A stretch of 64,000 nt of DNA, taken from NCBI RefSeq assembly GCF_036884655.1, contig NC_088347.1, positions 16,849,501-16,913,500 on the forward strand. The letters run 5' to 3'. The stretch comes from Musa acuminata AAA Group. Taxonomy: Eukaryota > Streptophyta > Magnoliopsida > Zingiberales > Musaceae. Each line of letters starts with the position of its first letter. Positions within the stretch are counted from its first letter, which is position 1. A program made the position numbers and the translations under genes. Shown piece after piece: positions 1-11,013 of this stretch. Under the pieces are notes generated by a model. It saw only the letters and a program-made list of their open reading frames with translations. It was not told the DNA's origin and made no database searches.

Positions 1-1796
1 CTAGCAAAAATTTTAAGTTTTGCAAGTTTGTAAATTTTGTTAGATGTGCAAGTTAGCATGTTTTGCTTCTTGAGATAGGCAAGATAGCACTTCTTGGTGA
101 TGTTCAAGATAGCAAGTTCTACATCATGCAAGCTAGTGAATTTTACAACATTTTAGAATATGCAAGCTAGTAAATTTATATCATTTTAGAGTATGCAAAC
201 TAGCAATTTTACACATGAAAGTTAGCAAAATTTTACATCTTTTGAGATGTGCAAGATGGACTATTTTTGCATCTTCTTGAAATGTGTAACTTAGCAAACA
301 TTGCTTATCTTGAGATTTGTAAGATAACACTTCTTGCTTCTCTTTTGAGATGAGAAAGCTAGCAAATTTGTCTCTTTTCGTGATATGCACGCTAGCAATT
401 CTTTCTCCCCCTTTGTCATTGGCAAAAAGAGGGGAATAATAATATAATAGTGTAATTCATTTCCCTTTACTATAATCTTCAAATCATGACAAGGATAAAT
501 AACAAAGATAAAAAATCAATTTATGAATGTCAAAACAATTTTTCATCATGAATATTTCATCATTGCATGCATCATTATCATAAGTTGAAGTATTGTATGC
601 ATAATACCAAATCATCATTCATAATTACATCAATATTCCAATCACTATTTCAATCATAAAAAATGAGAGATCAAGTCTAAAATTCGAGAAATCAAGATCA
701 TGATCCATAAAATGCATCAGAAGAATTTATGCATTTGGGAGATTTAACAATTTATCTAAATTTAACATTCAAACTAGCAATTTTGGTTCTCTTAATATGC
801 TAGCAATTTTCTTTCTCCCATTTTGTCATTGTAAACAAGAAAGAAGAAGAGAAGAATATAATGGTATAAATGTTCAAGTCATCACAAAAATACAAAGATG
901 TCATATAAAAATCATAACATGTAAGATATTAATATCAAATCATGAATGCCACAAGACATGATTTATTTCAACAAATCTCTCCCTTTTTTTTATAAATGGA
1001 AAAAAGAAACATAGGAGATTAATTGATATAATATGTTGATTCATGCATAAGAAATCTCAAGTTATAAATCTCAAAAAATCAAGATAAAGCTCATTCAAAT
1101 TCAAATCATCAAATCATCAAAATTACTTTCAAGAAATTCAAAATGACATAAACAAATTTGTTAATCTCTTAGTGAAAAATCGATAAGATAGAGAAAAAGA
1201 AATTTTCAAGAAAAATGTTTTTCTCTATTTAGTTGTTTCAATTCATGTGATTTATTTCATAGAAGCATGCCTTTTTTATTTATGCTAAATAAAAACATGC
1301 ATCAACGTTTAAAACCGAAAAAGAACTTTCATTACGGTAAAGATCGATAATCCATAAATTACAAAAATCATCATGCATAATTTTGAAAGAAAAACTCATT
1401 AAACATGATCATTATGCATCATTACTTTGGGCATAATACCAAAACATGGTTTCAAGTTTTCAAGATATAACATGCACAATTTTAAACTATAAACTCATTA
1501 AGCATGATATCAAATTTCTTAATATTTTCATTAAAACATCAAGCATGGTTTCATAAAGCATTTTCAATCAAAATTGAAAAGCTATACGAAAATCATCGAA
1601 ATACGCATTAATGCTTCTTAAGAACATTCATAAGATTAATCTTATTTGGTGTATAAGCAATAGATTTATATATAACATTTTGTTGTATTTTCATAAAACA
1701 TGCAATTGTCATGATCATATTTTTTTTTTATAAAATAGCTACCATGATATATATTTTTATTTACTAATTAATTTTAAAAAAACTCATGAAAAAGCA
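1..1796 (-). repeat. AT-rich noncoding spacer of E1 in place of pol
   Basis: No reading frame here resembles a protein; the small ORFs are low complexity. The sequence is built from short degenerate repeats of the type GCAAGCTAGCAAATTTTAC (mainly 40-400) and CATGCATCAT-like units. A PPT-like motif, complement of CTTTTTGnnnATGACAAAGGGGGAGA, lies at 404-430, with a weaker copy near 814-840. The same spacer recurs at 22864-24063 and 61353-63218. Confidence 0.7.
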
Positions 1797-2755
1797 TCAA
1801 GTAATTTTAAAGTAAACTAAAGGAGTTTTGTTTGAGTTGTTTACCTTATTGACGAGAGTTACCAAAGCAAAGTTCGCCACTTCATCTTCATCGGTTTGCT
1901 CCTCATCTTCGGATGCACTCGTTTCATCCCAAGTCACTTTGAGTGCTCTCTTCTTCTTTGGCAACTTTTTTTTAAGTTTATTTTTATTTTTTAATTCTTG
2001 TTTAATGATTTTTTTAAGTTTTATAATGAGAAGTTCAAGTTTATCATCACTTGAGCTTTCGCTCGAGTGGTCTTTATGTGTTCTAAGTGCCAAATCCTTC
2101 GTGTTCTTTGGAAGGTTATTCTCATATTCATTTTGTGACATACAATTCATTTCATAGGTCATTAAAGACCCGATAAGTTCTTAGAGGGGGAAAGTTTTCA
2201 AATCTTTGGCCTTTTGAATGGCCATTACTTTAGGATCTCAAGTTTTAGAAAGAGATCGTAAAACTTTATTAATAAGTTCAATATTCAAAAAATATTTACC
2301 AAGAGCTTTTAGACTATTGATGACATCTGTAAAACGGGTTTACATGTCTCCAATAGTCTCACTTGGTTCCATTCAAAATAATTCAAAATCATGTATCAAA
2401 AGATTTATTCTAGACTCTTTTACTCTATTCGTGCCTTCATGAGTTACTTCTAGTGTGTGCCAAATCTCATGTACAGTTTCATATAAAGAAACATGATTAA
2501 ACTCATTTTTGCTCAGAGCATAAAATAAAGCATTCATAGCTTTCACATTTAAAGAAAAAGTTTTCTTCTCCAATCGTTCCATTTGTTCATTGGAGTAGAA
2601 GACATTTAAAAACCAAATTCGACTAAATTTCATAAATCGAGATTCAATGAAAGCAAGAAAATTCTCATTTGAGATTTTCAATATGTGTAGTCCGTCCCAT
2701 TGAACATGGGAGGACGAATGATAGAAAAACCCTCTTGAAAGTCGAAAAGAGCCAT
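1797..2755 (-). pseudogene. copia gag pseudogene of E1 (UBN2-type, no zinc knuckle)
   Basis: Gag would form the particle shell around element RNA. The ATG complement is at 2753-2755. The N terminus matches the gag of element A (5390), including a PPMFNGTDYTY motif followed by a stop where Trp is expected. The core carries the family pattern of MNALFYAL, NEFN, ETVHEIWHTLEVTHEGTNRVKES and FELF. Further stops and frameshifts follow around 2160-2380. The C-terminal part is Lys-rich and acidic and goes straight from a poly-Lys stretch to the VTWDE segment. The CCHC knuckle seen in C' at that place is missing. The frame ends with TPLVYFKIT and a TGA, the same ending as in E2. It is a non-functional copy, but its boundaries look inherited. 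Confidence 0.75.
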
Positions 2756-2792
2756 TTATCTTGGGTGTTAAACCAAATGAGAAACAAACATA

Positions 2793-2805
2793 GCTCTGAT
2801 ACCAA
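2793..2805 (-). other. primer binding site of E1
   Basis: The plus strand reads GCTCTGATACCAA, the exact complement of TTGGTATCAGAGC, which pairs with the 3' end of plant initiator tRNA-Met, the usual primer for copia reverse transcription. It lies one base from the LTR edge at 2807 and proves minus-strand orientation. Confidence 0.9.
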
Positions 2806-2806
2806 C

Positions 2807-3982
2807 TGTTAGGAACAAGGGGGCTGAATTAGTGCAGCGGATAAAATTACATCAGTTCAAAATCTCGTTGCGATTAAATCTATTTCGAAAGATGTTAACT
2901 TGAAAGCATATGGAAGAATATAGTTTATGTAAAACAAGTAAAGTAGTTTGCAGTTAAGGTAAATAGTAAAACTGAAATGCAAACCGAATTATAGTGGTTC
3001 GGTCATCGTGACCTACATCCACTCCACCGATTCCCCTTCCGTCGAGGCCATTGGCATCCACTAATGATCTTCCTTTAATGGGCGAAGATCAACTACCCTT
3101 ACAACTCTATTCTCCTTTTGACAGGTTCAGGAGAGAACCTTTACAACCCCCATAACCTCCTCTCTTAAACTTTACTAGCACTTAGAGTTTAAGAGGAGTT
3201 CACACAAGATTATAGTAGCATTTTCTTTCTTTTTCACTCTCTATTCTTATGTTTGTTAACCAGGGATAAGAGAGGTATTTATAGGCCTCAAGTAGATTCA
3301 AACTTGGAGCCTAAAAAGATCTCATCTCAGGTTTCCCAGGTCCTAGCGGTACCACCACCAATCTAGCGGTACTACCACCTAGGAGACTGTGTTTGGGTGG
3401 TACCACCACCTAGACTGGTGATACCACCACCTAACAATCTCGGAAACTGAGTCTGGGCGGTACCACCACCTGATACAGTCTCAGATACTGTGTCATGACG
3501 GTGCCACCTGTTGGGTCATTGTTTGGGCCTTGCACTTGGCCCAACACAACCTAATCTTGGGCCCAATTGGCCCCTAATTTAGTTGACCCAATTCCAACCC
3601 AATTATGTGGTAACTATGAATTTTAAGGCATATATTAAGCTAAACAAGTTCATAAGTCTAGGTTTCTTCCAGCGAGCTTCTGACGATCTTCCGGCGAACT
3701 TCATTTTGCTTTATGCCTTACTATCATGGTTAATCCTGCACACTTAAAACCAACTTCGATCTAGACAATTATTATTAAGAAAATTAAATTTTGTTCGGCA
3801 TGTCACTGATTCATCGACGCTTCGTCTGATTCTTCGACGCATCGTCCTCTCTTGCGGCCTATTGCCCAATCGGCCAGTTGACCTTCGCAACTCCGATTTC
3901 CTTGGTGCAATATCCGCTCTTCTTAGCCCGATGCCCGAACTCATGACCCGAAGCCTTCTGTCGATATGTTGACCGATCCTTT
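2807..3982 (-). repeat. E1 5' LTR, part 1 (interrupted by element A)
   Basis: Starts with TGTTAGGAAC beside the PBS. It carries the family K TATA box (TATTTATA on the plus strand, 3276-3283) and GGCGGT/ACCGCC inverted repeats (about 3345-3500). It breaks at 3982 and resumes at 12289. The uninterrupted equivalent is at 48660-48845, where the two halves are contiguous. Confidence 0.88.
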
Positions 3983-4504
3983 TGTTGAATCTTGGATTTT
4001 GATTATGAAGTCAATTGTAATTTGCTTGATCTAATCTATATTTTGAGAAAAGTTTGCAAGATTAACTATAATGGCAGTAAGACATAAAGCAGGTGTTATG
4101 CCAGAGTCAAGATCGAGATCTCATTGGGAGTTCGAGAGTTCGACGGAAGTCCGGACGTTCGTCAGAAGTTCTGCGGGAACCAACCGAGAAGTCTAGGAGC
4201 TTGCCATAGAAGCTCGTCAGAACTCGCCAAGAAGATCATCGCAAAGTCCAAGAGCTTACCGGGAGTTCACCGGAGCATTATCGAGAGTTCGTCGGATGTT
4301 CACCGAAAGTACGTCGGAAGCTTGTCGGAAGAGAAATTAACGCACTGGATCAAGAAGTGCAGTAAACATATTTTAATTATCATAGTTAGAGCATAAATTA
4401 AGTTAGGATTAGGAGGTAATCCCATTAACTTAATTAGGGGCCAATTTGGCCCTTAATAGGGCTGAATTGGGTCGAATTGAGCACCCAATTCAGCCCCTAA
4501 ATTA

Positions 4505-4755
4505 TTGGCCGGTGGTGGCACCGCTTAGAAAGTAGTGCCATAGGAAATCTGGGTGATGGTACCACCTAAACTAGGTAGTGGTACCACCAGCAATTATTGC
4601 TGCCAGCGGTGGTACCGCCCCTGTCAGGCGGTGGTACCGCCCCTGTCAGGCGGTGGTACCGCTAGAGCTTGATCTCCGAGCTCTGTCAGGTGGTGGTACC
4701 ACCTAGTATCAAGTGTCAGGTGGTGGTACTGCCCAGTAATGGTGGTGGTACCGCC
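4505..4755 (+). promoter_or_regulatory. U3 array of GGCGGT/ACCGCC inverted repeats (element A)
   Basis: Several copies of GGTGGTACCACC/GGCGGTACCGCC-type palindromes lie 30-50 bp apart, including three nearly identical copies joined by CCTGTCAG. The array lies upstream of the TATA box at 4816-4823. Equivalent arrays occur in every family K LTR here (about 3345-3500, 11485-11710, 12705-12850, 24645-24800, 31165-31350, 39650-39830, 47640-47985, 60438-60580). Confidence 0.55.
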
Positions 4756-4815
4756 AGGACCCTAGAAATCCGTTATTAGACACTTTTTGGCTCTATTTTT
4801 GAAGCCCTTGGGGCC

Positions 4816-4823
4816 TATAAAAA
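4816..4823 (+). promoter_or_regulatory. TATA box of element A 5' LTR
   Basis: TATAAAAA in the context GGGCCTATAAAAACCCC, at the same place as the TATAAATA of related LTRs. The 3' LTR copy has decayed to TATACCC. Confidence 0.6.
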
Positions 4824-5340
4824 CCCCACCCTTTTCTACATAAAAAGGCATGAAAACATTGAGATATTCTTAAGTTGTTGGGGTGTAAAAGTGTTGTAAG
4901 CAAGTGCTAGAGTTCTCCTCTTCCTTTTTTAAGTTTTAAGATCATTCAAGAAAGGTGCGAGACTTATAAGGGTTCTCTCCTAAACCTGTGAAAAGGAGAA
5001 AGCGCTGTAAAAGGTGGTTGGTCTTCACCTATTGAAGGAAGGCCTTTAGTGGACGCTAGAGACCTCGTCGGAGGAGGGATCCGAAAGTGGATGTAGGTCA
5101 CGTTGACCGAACCACTCTAAATTTTGGTTTGCTTTTCATTAGTGCAATTTACTTTAACTACAAATCATTTCATAGCAAACTGCTTCTCCTCCTCATCTTG
5201 CTTACGCTCTCATACGTTTCAAGTTGCTATCATTCTGATTCAGTTTTCATCGAATGTACGAAGTATTTTATGCAAAAATCTAAGAATTTTTTACTGCACT
5301 AATTCATCCCCCCTCTTAGTGCTGCTCTTGATCCTAACAA

Positions 5341-5353
5341 TTAGTAGCAGAGC
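5341..5353 (+). other. degenerate primer binding site of element A
   Basis: TTAGTAGCAGAGC directly after the LTR differs from TTGGTATCAGAGC (initiator tRNA-Met complement) at two positions. Confidence 0.75.
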
Positions 5354-5389
5354 GAGGTTCACTCTCGTTTGGTTTAAAATCTAAGAGAG

Positions 5390-6947
5390 ATGACATTTGC
5401 CAGCAACCAAGAGGGTCATTCAATTACACATCCGCTCATATTTAATGGGATGTATTACACATATTAGAAGATTAGAATGAGGATCTTCCTAATTTCAATG
5501 GATTTTGAGCTTTGGAATGTTGTCGAAAATAGTTTTCAAAAGTCTTCTCTTCCGATGAATGATTGGAATGAGTTGGAGAAGAAGACTTTCACTTTAAATG
5601 CTAAGGCTATGAATGCCTTATTTTATGCATTAGATAAAAACGAGTTTAATCGAGTGCCGATTTGTGAAATAACTTTTAATATTTGGCACATACTCGAAGT
5701 GACTCATGAAGGCACTAGTAGAGTGAATGAGTCAAAAATTAATCTTTTAGTGCACACTTATGAGTTATTTCGAATGAAACTGAATAAGACCATCGGAGAC
5801 ATGTACACCCGATTTACGGATATCGTCAATGGTCTAAAAGAACTTGGTAAAGGTTTCTCGGATTTTGAACTTGTTAATAAAGTTTTAAGATCCCTTCCAA
5901 AGAGTTGGGACCTTAAAGTCACGGCCATTCAAGAGGCCAAAGATTTAAATAATTTTCCTCTCGAGGAACTAATTGGGTCACTAATAACCTATGAGATGAC
6001 TTATAAAACTCTTGAAGAGCTTGAGGACACCCTTCCAAAGAATATGAAGGATATGACACTAAGAACCCAAGAAGATCACTTGAAAGAAAACTCAAGTGAT
6101 GAGGACATTGATGAAGACTTGGCACTTTTAATAAGGAAATTTAAAAAATTCATAAGAAGAAATAAATTAAAAAATACACTAAAAATAAATTTATCGAATA
6201 CAAGAAGCTGAGACACTATAAGAATGAATGTCCCTAAGCCAAGAAGAGGACACCAAAGAAGAAGGCTCTTAAAGCAACATGGGACAACTCAAGTGCATCC
6301 AAGAAGAGGAACCAACCAATACCGAGCTAGTTGCTCACTATGCACTAATAGCCATTGGAGATGAGGTAACAAGTTCAATTGATGCAAATTTATCATTTGA
6401 TGAACTATTAAATGCTTTTTATGATTTATTTGATGAATGTAAATCAATTAGTAAAAAATATAAATTATTAAAAAAGGAGTATGATTCTCTTATTAGTGAT
6501 TACAATATATTAAAAATTGAGCATAATGATAGTTTAGCTCCATGTATGAAATGCCATGAAGTAGAAACACTTAGAAAGGAAAACTTGCTACTCAAAGAAA
6601 CCTTAGAAAAATTTGAGGTTGGTAGCAAGTCCTTGAACATGATCCTTGCCAATAAAGGTCATGTTCATAAAAGAAGTGGAATCGGATTTGTGAGTAGCTC
6701 TCACCAAAATCCAATCACCTTTGTTAAAGGCCCTATCTTGCATATTTCACCCCAAAACAAATGTAACTTTTGTTGCAAACTTGGACATGTAGCTTATCAA
6801 TGTCCATTTAAGAAATGTAGTCCACACAAGTTGATTTGGGTTCCTAAAGGAACCGTAAAGAATTCCATACAAAATGATAAGTTAAGCCGATCGATTTTTG
6901 AGGCACCCAAGGTCAAATGGGTACCTAAAAATCATCCTCTTTTGTAG
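5390..6947 (+). pseudogene. copia gag pseudogene of element A
   Basis: The ATG at 5390 opens a UBN2-type gag (ITHPLIFNGMYYTY). A TAG at 5465 replaces the Trp found in C', after which the frame runs to 6211 (KAMNALFYALDKNEF, IGDMYTRFTD, FELVNKVLRSLPKSWD). The first zinc knuckle near 6190-6230 is reduced to its end (HYKNECP), and a frame change follows. From 6279 the frame has an acidic region, a coiled-coil-like segment (about 6440-6620), a second zinc knuckle CNFCCKLGHVAYQC (about 6760-6801) and a stop at 6945. The knuckles would bind the RNA genome. It is broken by at least one stop and one frameshift. Confidence 0.85.
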
Positions 6948-7322
6948 AAACGTATACTATCAAAAGCTAGGAGCAAGAGATGGTACCTTGATAGTGGATG
7001 CTCTAAGGCATATGACCGGAGATCCATCTCAATTCTCTAAACTCACTAACCTAGACAAAGGATATGTCACCTTCGGAGACAACAAGGGTAAAATCATTGG
7101 CAATGGAACTATAGGTAATACATCCAACTTTTTTATTGAAGATGTGTTATTAGTTGATGGCTTAAAGCATAACCTTTTGAGCATTAGTCAATTGTGTGAT
7201 AAAGGATATATTGTTAGATTTGAATCTAATGCTTGTATTATAGAAAAACCATACAAAAACACATCTATGATTTCTCTAAAACAAAATAATACACTATCAA
7301 TATTAATGATCTTTGTATTGAA
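6948..7322 (+). pseudogene. copia aspartic protease remnant (element A)
   Basis: WYLDSGCS with the catalytic DSG is readable near 6979-7002. A frame change then leads into [33 protein letters not shown] and [15 protein letters not shown], the standard C-terminal half of the copia protease. The protease would cut the Gag-Pol polyprotein. The frameshift inside the active-site region makes this copy inactive. Confidence 0.8.
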
Positions 7323-8388
7323 ATGTGTTTTTCGGTTTTAAATAGCGATGCTTGGCTTTGGCATAGGAGATTAGGTCATGCTAGCATGAAACTAATCTCT
7401 CAAATTTCATCTAAAGAACTTATTAGAGGAATTCCTCATATCAAGTTCGTCAAAGATAATATGTGTGATGCATGTCAACTAGAAAAACAAATAAAAGGTA
7501 GCTTCAAACCTAAAAACCAAATAAGCACCTCTAGGCCTTTTCAATTGATCTATATGGACTTGTTCGGACCAATTTCTACATCAAGCCTAGGAGATAGCAA
7601 ATACGCATTTGTCATCGTTGATGATTATAGTAGATACATATGGACTTATTTTTTGACACATAAAAGTGAATGCTTTAGGTATTTCTCCAATTTTTTGTAA
7701 ACTTGTTCAAAATGAAAAGGGTTTTACGATTTCGTCAATTCGAAGTGATCACGGTGGTGAATTTAAAAATCGTAATTTTCAAGAATCCTGTGAATCTAAT
7801 TGATACAACTACAACTTCTCTACTCCAAGAAATCCTCAACAAAAGGGAGTAGTAGAAAGAAAGAATAGAAAATTATAAGAAATGGCAAGAACCATATTGA
7901 ATGAACATAGCCTATCCAAATATTTTTGGGCCGAAGCCGTAAATACGACATGCTATGTTATGAATAGGGTTCTAGTAAGACCACTACTTTCCAAGACTCC
8001 TTATGAGTCGTGAAACAATAAAAAACCCAACGTTTCATACTTTAAAGTTTTCCGATGTAAATATTTTATTTTGAATGAAAAAGATGCTTTAGGTAAATTT
8101 GATGTAAAATCTGATGAAGGAATTTTTCTTGGCTATTCCTTTGTTTCTAAAGCATTTCATATCTTTAACAAAAGAACTTTGATTATAGAAGAATCCATTC
8201 ATGTTGTTTTTAATGAAAATTTTGAAGTTAAGAAAAATAAACTTGATGATGATGTTGATTTTTACGCTTTGAATTTAAATGAAACCCCTTCTCCAAATAG
8301 CAATTTGGATGCATCTTCTTCCGAACCTTCTTTACCGAAGGAATGGAAGTGTGTAGATGCTCATCCTAAGGAGCTAATTATAGGATAA
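7323..8388 (+). pseudogene. copia integrase pseudogene (element A)
   Basis: The GAG-pre-integrase zinc motif is seen as WHRRLGH...CDACQ. The integrase core follows with MDLFGP and IRSDHGGEF (first two acidic residues) and VVERKNR (catalytic Glu kept). The C-terminal region reads WAEAVNT, FKVF and FLGYSF. Stops occur at 7876-7878 and 8011-8013, where C' has Gln and Trp, with a frameshift near 7700. The last stretch ends at 8386-8388. Confidence 0.88.
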
Positions 8389-9170
8389 ATATTAAAAGGG
8401 GTTCAAACTCGTTCTTCTCTTAAAAAGTTTTGTGCCAACGCCGCTTTTCTCTCCCAAATTGAACCTTAATGCATTGACGAGGCCATGAAAGATGATTCAT
8501 AGGTCATTGCAATGCAAGAAGAGTTAAATCAATTTGAGAGAAATGAGGTGTGGAAGCTTATTCCTAGACCAAATAACCATTTAGTTATTGGTTCTAAATG
8601 GGTCTTTAGAAACAAGTAAGATGAATTTGGTATCATGGTTTGAAACAAGGCTAGATTAGTGGTCAAAGGTTTCAACCAAGAAGAATGTATCCATTATGAA
8701 GATACCTTCGCTCCTATGGCTCGATTAGAAGCCATAAGGATACTCCTTGCCTATGCTAGTAGTAATAATTTTAAGTTATTTCAAATGGATGTTAAAAGTA
8801 CTTTTCTTAATGGCTTTATTTCCGAAGAAGTTTATGTTGAACAAGCTCCCGGATTTGAGAATGATAGTATCCCTAATCATATGTTTAAATTAACTAAAGC
8901 TCTTTATGGTTTAAAACAAGCCCCAATGGCTTGGTATGAGAGACTTAGTTCATTTCTTATTGAAAATAATTTCTCTAAAGGCAAGGTTGATACTACATTG
9001 CTTATCAAAAATTTTGAAAATAATTTTATTATTGTTAAATTTATGTTGATAATATTATTTTTGGTTTCACGAATAAATCTTTTTGTGAATCATTTGCTAA
9101 AAGTACGAGTCTTGAATTTGAAATGAGTTTGATGGGGGAATTAACTTTCTTTTTAAGCTTATAAATCAAA
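8389..9170 (+). pseudogene. copia reverse transcriptase pseudogene (element A)
   Basis: Matches the intact-frame RT of C': NQFERNEVWKL, KARLV, FNQEE, FQMDVKSTFLNG, EEVYVEQ and LYGLKQAP. Stops at 8500 (Trp), 8617 (Gln) and 8641 (Arg) break the start. A frame change near 9030 puts the active site in another frame, where it reads YVDN instead of YVDD, so a metal-binding Asp is lost as well. Two independent faults abolish DNA synthesis. Confidence 0.88.
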
Positions 9171-9987
9171 CAACTCAGTAATGACATTTTTCTTAGTCAA
9201 ACAAAATATGCTTTAGATTTGTTAAAAAGGTTTAATATGGATAGCTCAAAGGCTATCAATACTCCCATGAGTACCTCCATTAAGTTAGATATTGATGAAA
9301 GTGGAGAAAGCTTTGATCAAAAAGCTTATAGGGGTATGATAGGAAGTTTATTATACCTCACTGCAACTAGACCGGATATCATATTTAGTATAGGTCTTTG
9401 TGCTAGGTTTCAATCTAATCCTAAGATATCTCAGCTTAAAACAGTTAAGAGAATTATTAGATATCTTAAAGGTACCACTAATCTAGGATTATGGTATCCA
9501 AAATCCGAGAACTTTAAACTAATTGCATATGCTGATGCGGATTTTGCTAGATGTAGATTAGATAGAAAAAGCACATCCAGAACATATCCATTTTTAAGAC
9601 ACACTTGTTTCTTAGTCTTCCAAGAAACAAAACTCAATTGCATTATCTACAATCGAAGCTGAGTATATTACAACTAGTCTATGTTGTGTATAAGTTGTGT
9701 GGATGAAAAATACTTTAGAATATTATAAGATTCATCTAAAAAATATCTCCATAAAATGTGATAACACAAGTGCAATATGTTTAACAAAGAATCTCATTCA
9801 ATACTCTAGAACAAAATATATTGATATTAGGCATCACTTTATATGAGATTATGTCACTAATCATGATGTAATCTTAGAGTTTATTGATATGAAACATAAA
9901 TTAGCCGATATCTTTACAAAACTTTTAAGTGAAGAACAATCTGATTTTATTAGAAGAGAATTAGGAATGTTAATTTGTCCGAATGCA
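9171..9987 (+). pseudogene. copia RT C-terminus and RNase H pseudogene (element A)
   Basis: An open stretch (9219-9662) carries SLLYLTATRPDI, RYLKGT, LGLWY and AYADADFA, the usual region before and into RNase H. A frame change leads to IEAEYI, the CDN region (IKCDNTSAICL), RHHFI and the terminal LADIFTKLL. A stop falls after VVWMKN in the family alignment. The fragment ends at 9985-9987 (PNA then TGA). Confidence 0.8.
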
Positions 9988-11000
9988 TGAGTTGTTATAT
10001 TTCTTTTTTGGACTATCTTCTTGAATGGAGATCTCATAAGTTTATGCCATATCAAGTTCATTTCATACCCTTGCTCCATCACTTAATCATGTTTGATATA
10101 CTCAATTACTTCATAGATTTCATTGACAAATGTATCTCTCGGATTTATCTCTTGTGAATTTTTATTGAGAAATGGATTTGATGTGATGCTCCTCTCATTA
10201 TGAAGGCTTATTCACGGAATTTCTTTTATCCTTCATATGATAATTCTTTCACATGAATTCTTTCTTAATGGAGGAAGAATTTTTATGAGATGAACACTTG
10301 CAAGAGTGAGGATTTGATTTTACATGAATATCTTGATCCTTATGAAAATTGAAGCATAATTGAATGAAACTCTTTTATCGTTTTTGACTTGATTCAAATC
10401 ATTTCACAAAGATGGTTGTTAATGGATTTCCTCCTTCTTTCCTTCTTCATGTATAGTTTTGATGAAAAAAGGGGAGAAGTTGATGAAAGCTATCTCTTTT
10501 AACTTTTAAATGTTGAGAACTTTTGAATGTTACCATGAATGCTTGAAATATAATTGGTATGAATTTTTACCACACTTGCATTGTTGAAATTGTTCTTCTT
10601 TTTGTTGATGACAAAGGGGGAGAAATAATACCAAAATATGATAAATTGATGACAAATGTATGCAATGTATTTCATCATAGATACTTGAAATGTTTACTTG
10701 ATAAATTTCTTTCATAAGATAAAGCTTAACTTGCTATTTAACAAATTAATATCTTGCTATAGAATGATGAATTACTATCTTTGTCATCTTTCATATTTGA
10801 AATATTATACTTAAAAATAGATGTCATACCTTGACATCATTTTGAGAATGTTAGATCATGATAAGAATCATGATGTGTGTATTGATAAATTTAAATGAAC
10901 TTAACTTATCAATATGTAATTCAAGAATATCTTTTCTCAACTATGGCATATAGATAGGGGAGTTAAGTTTAACTTCGTCATCAATTGATTGTCATCATCA
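9988..11000 (+). other. 3' noncoding region of element A
   Basis: No protein signal. Contains an internal PPT-like motif at 10599-10623 (GTTGATGACAAAGGGGGAGA) about 400 bp before the true PPT. Unlike C', there is no extra ORF between RNase H and the LTR. Confidence 0.6.
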
Positions 11001-11013
11001 AAAAGGGGGAGAT
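11001..11013 (+). other. polypurine tract of element A
   Basis: AAAAGGGGGAGAT directly before the 3' LTR; it would prime plus-strand DNA synthesis. Confidence 0.85.

Larger units (their letters stand above)
3983..5339 (+). repeat. Element A 5' LTR
   Basis: Begins TGTTGAATCT and ends GATCCTAACA. It matches 11014-12288 over its length. It contains the inverted-repeat array at about 4505-4755 and a TATA box further on. Confidence 0.92.

Noticed and set aside
4124..4396. 90-codon ORF in the A 5' LTR
   Set aside because: It lies in LTR sequence that occurs in every copy with indels; the frame is not kept in the 3' LTR.
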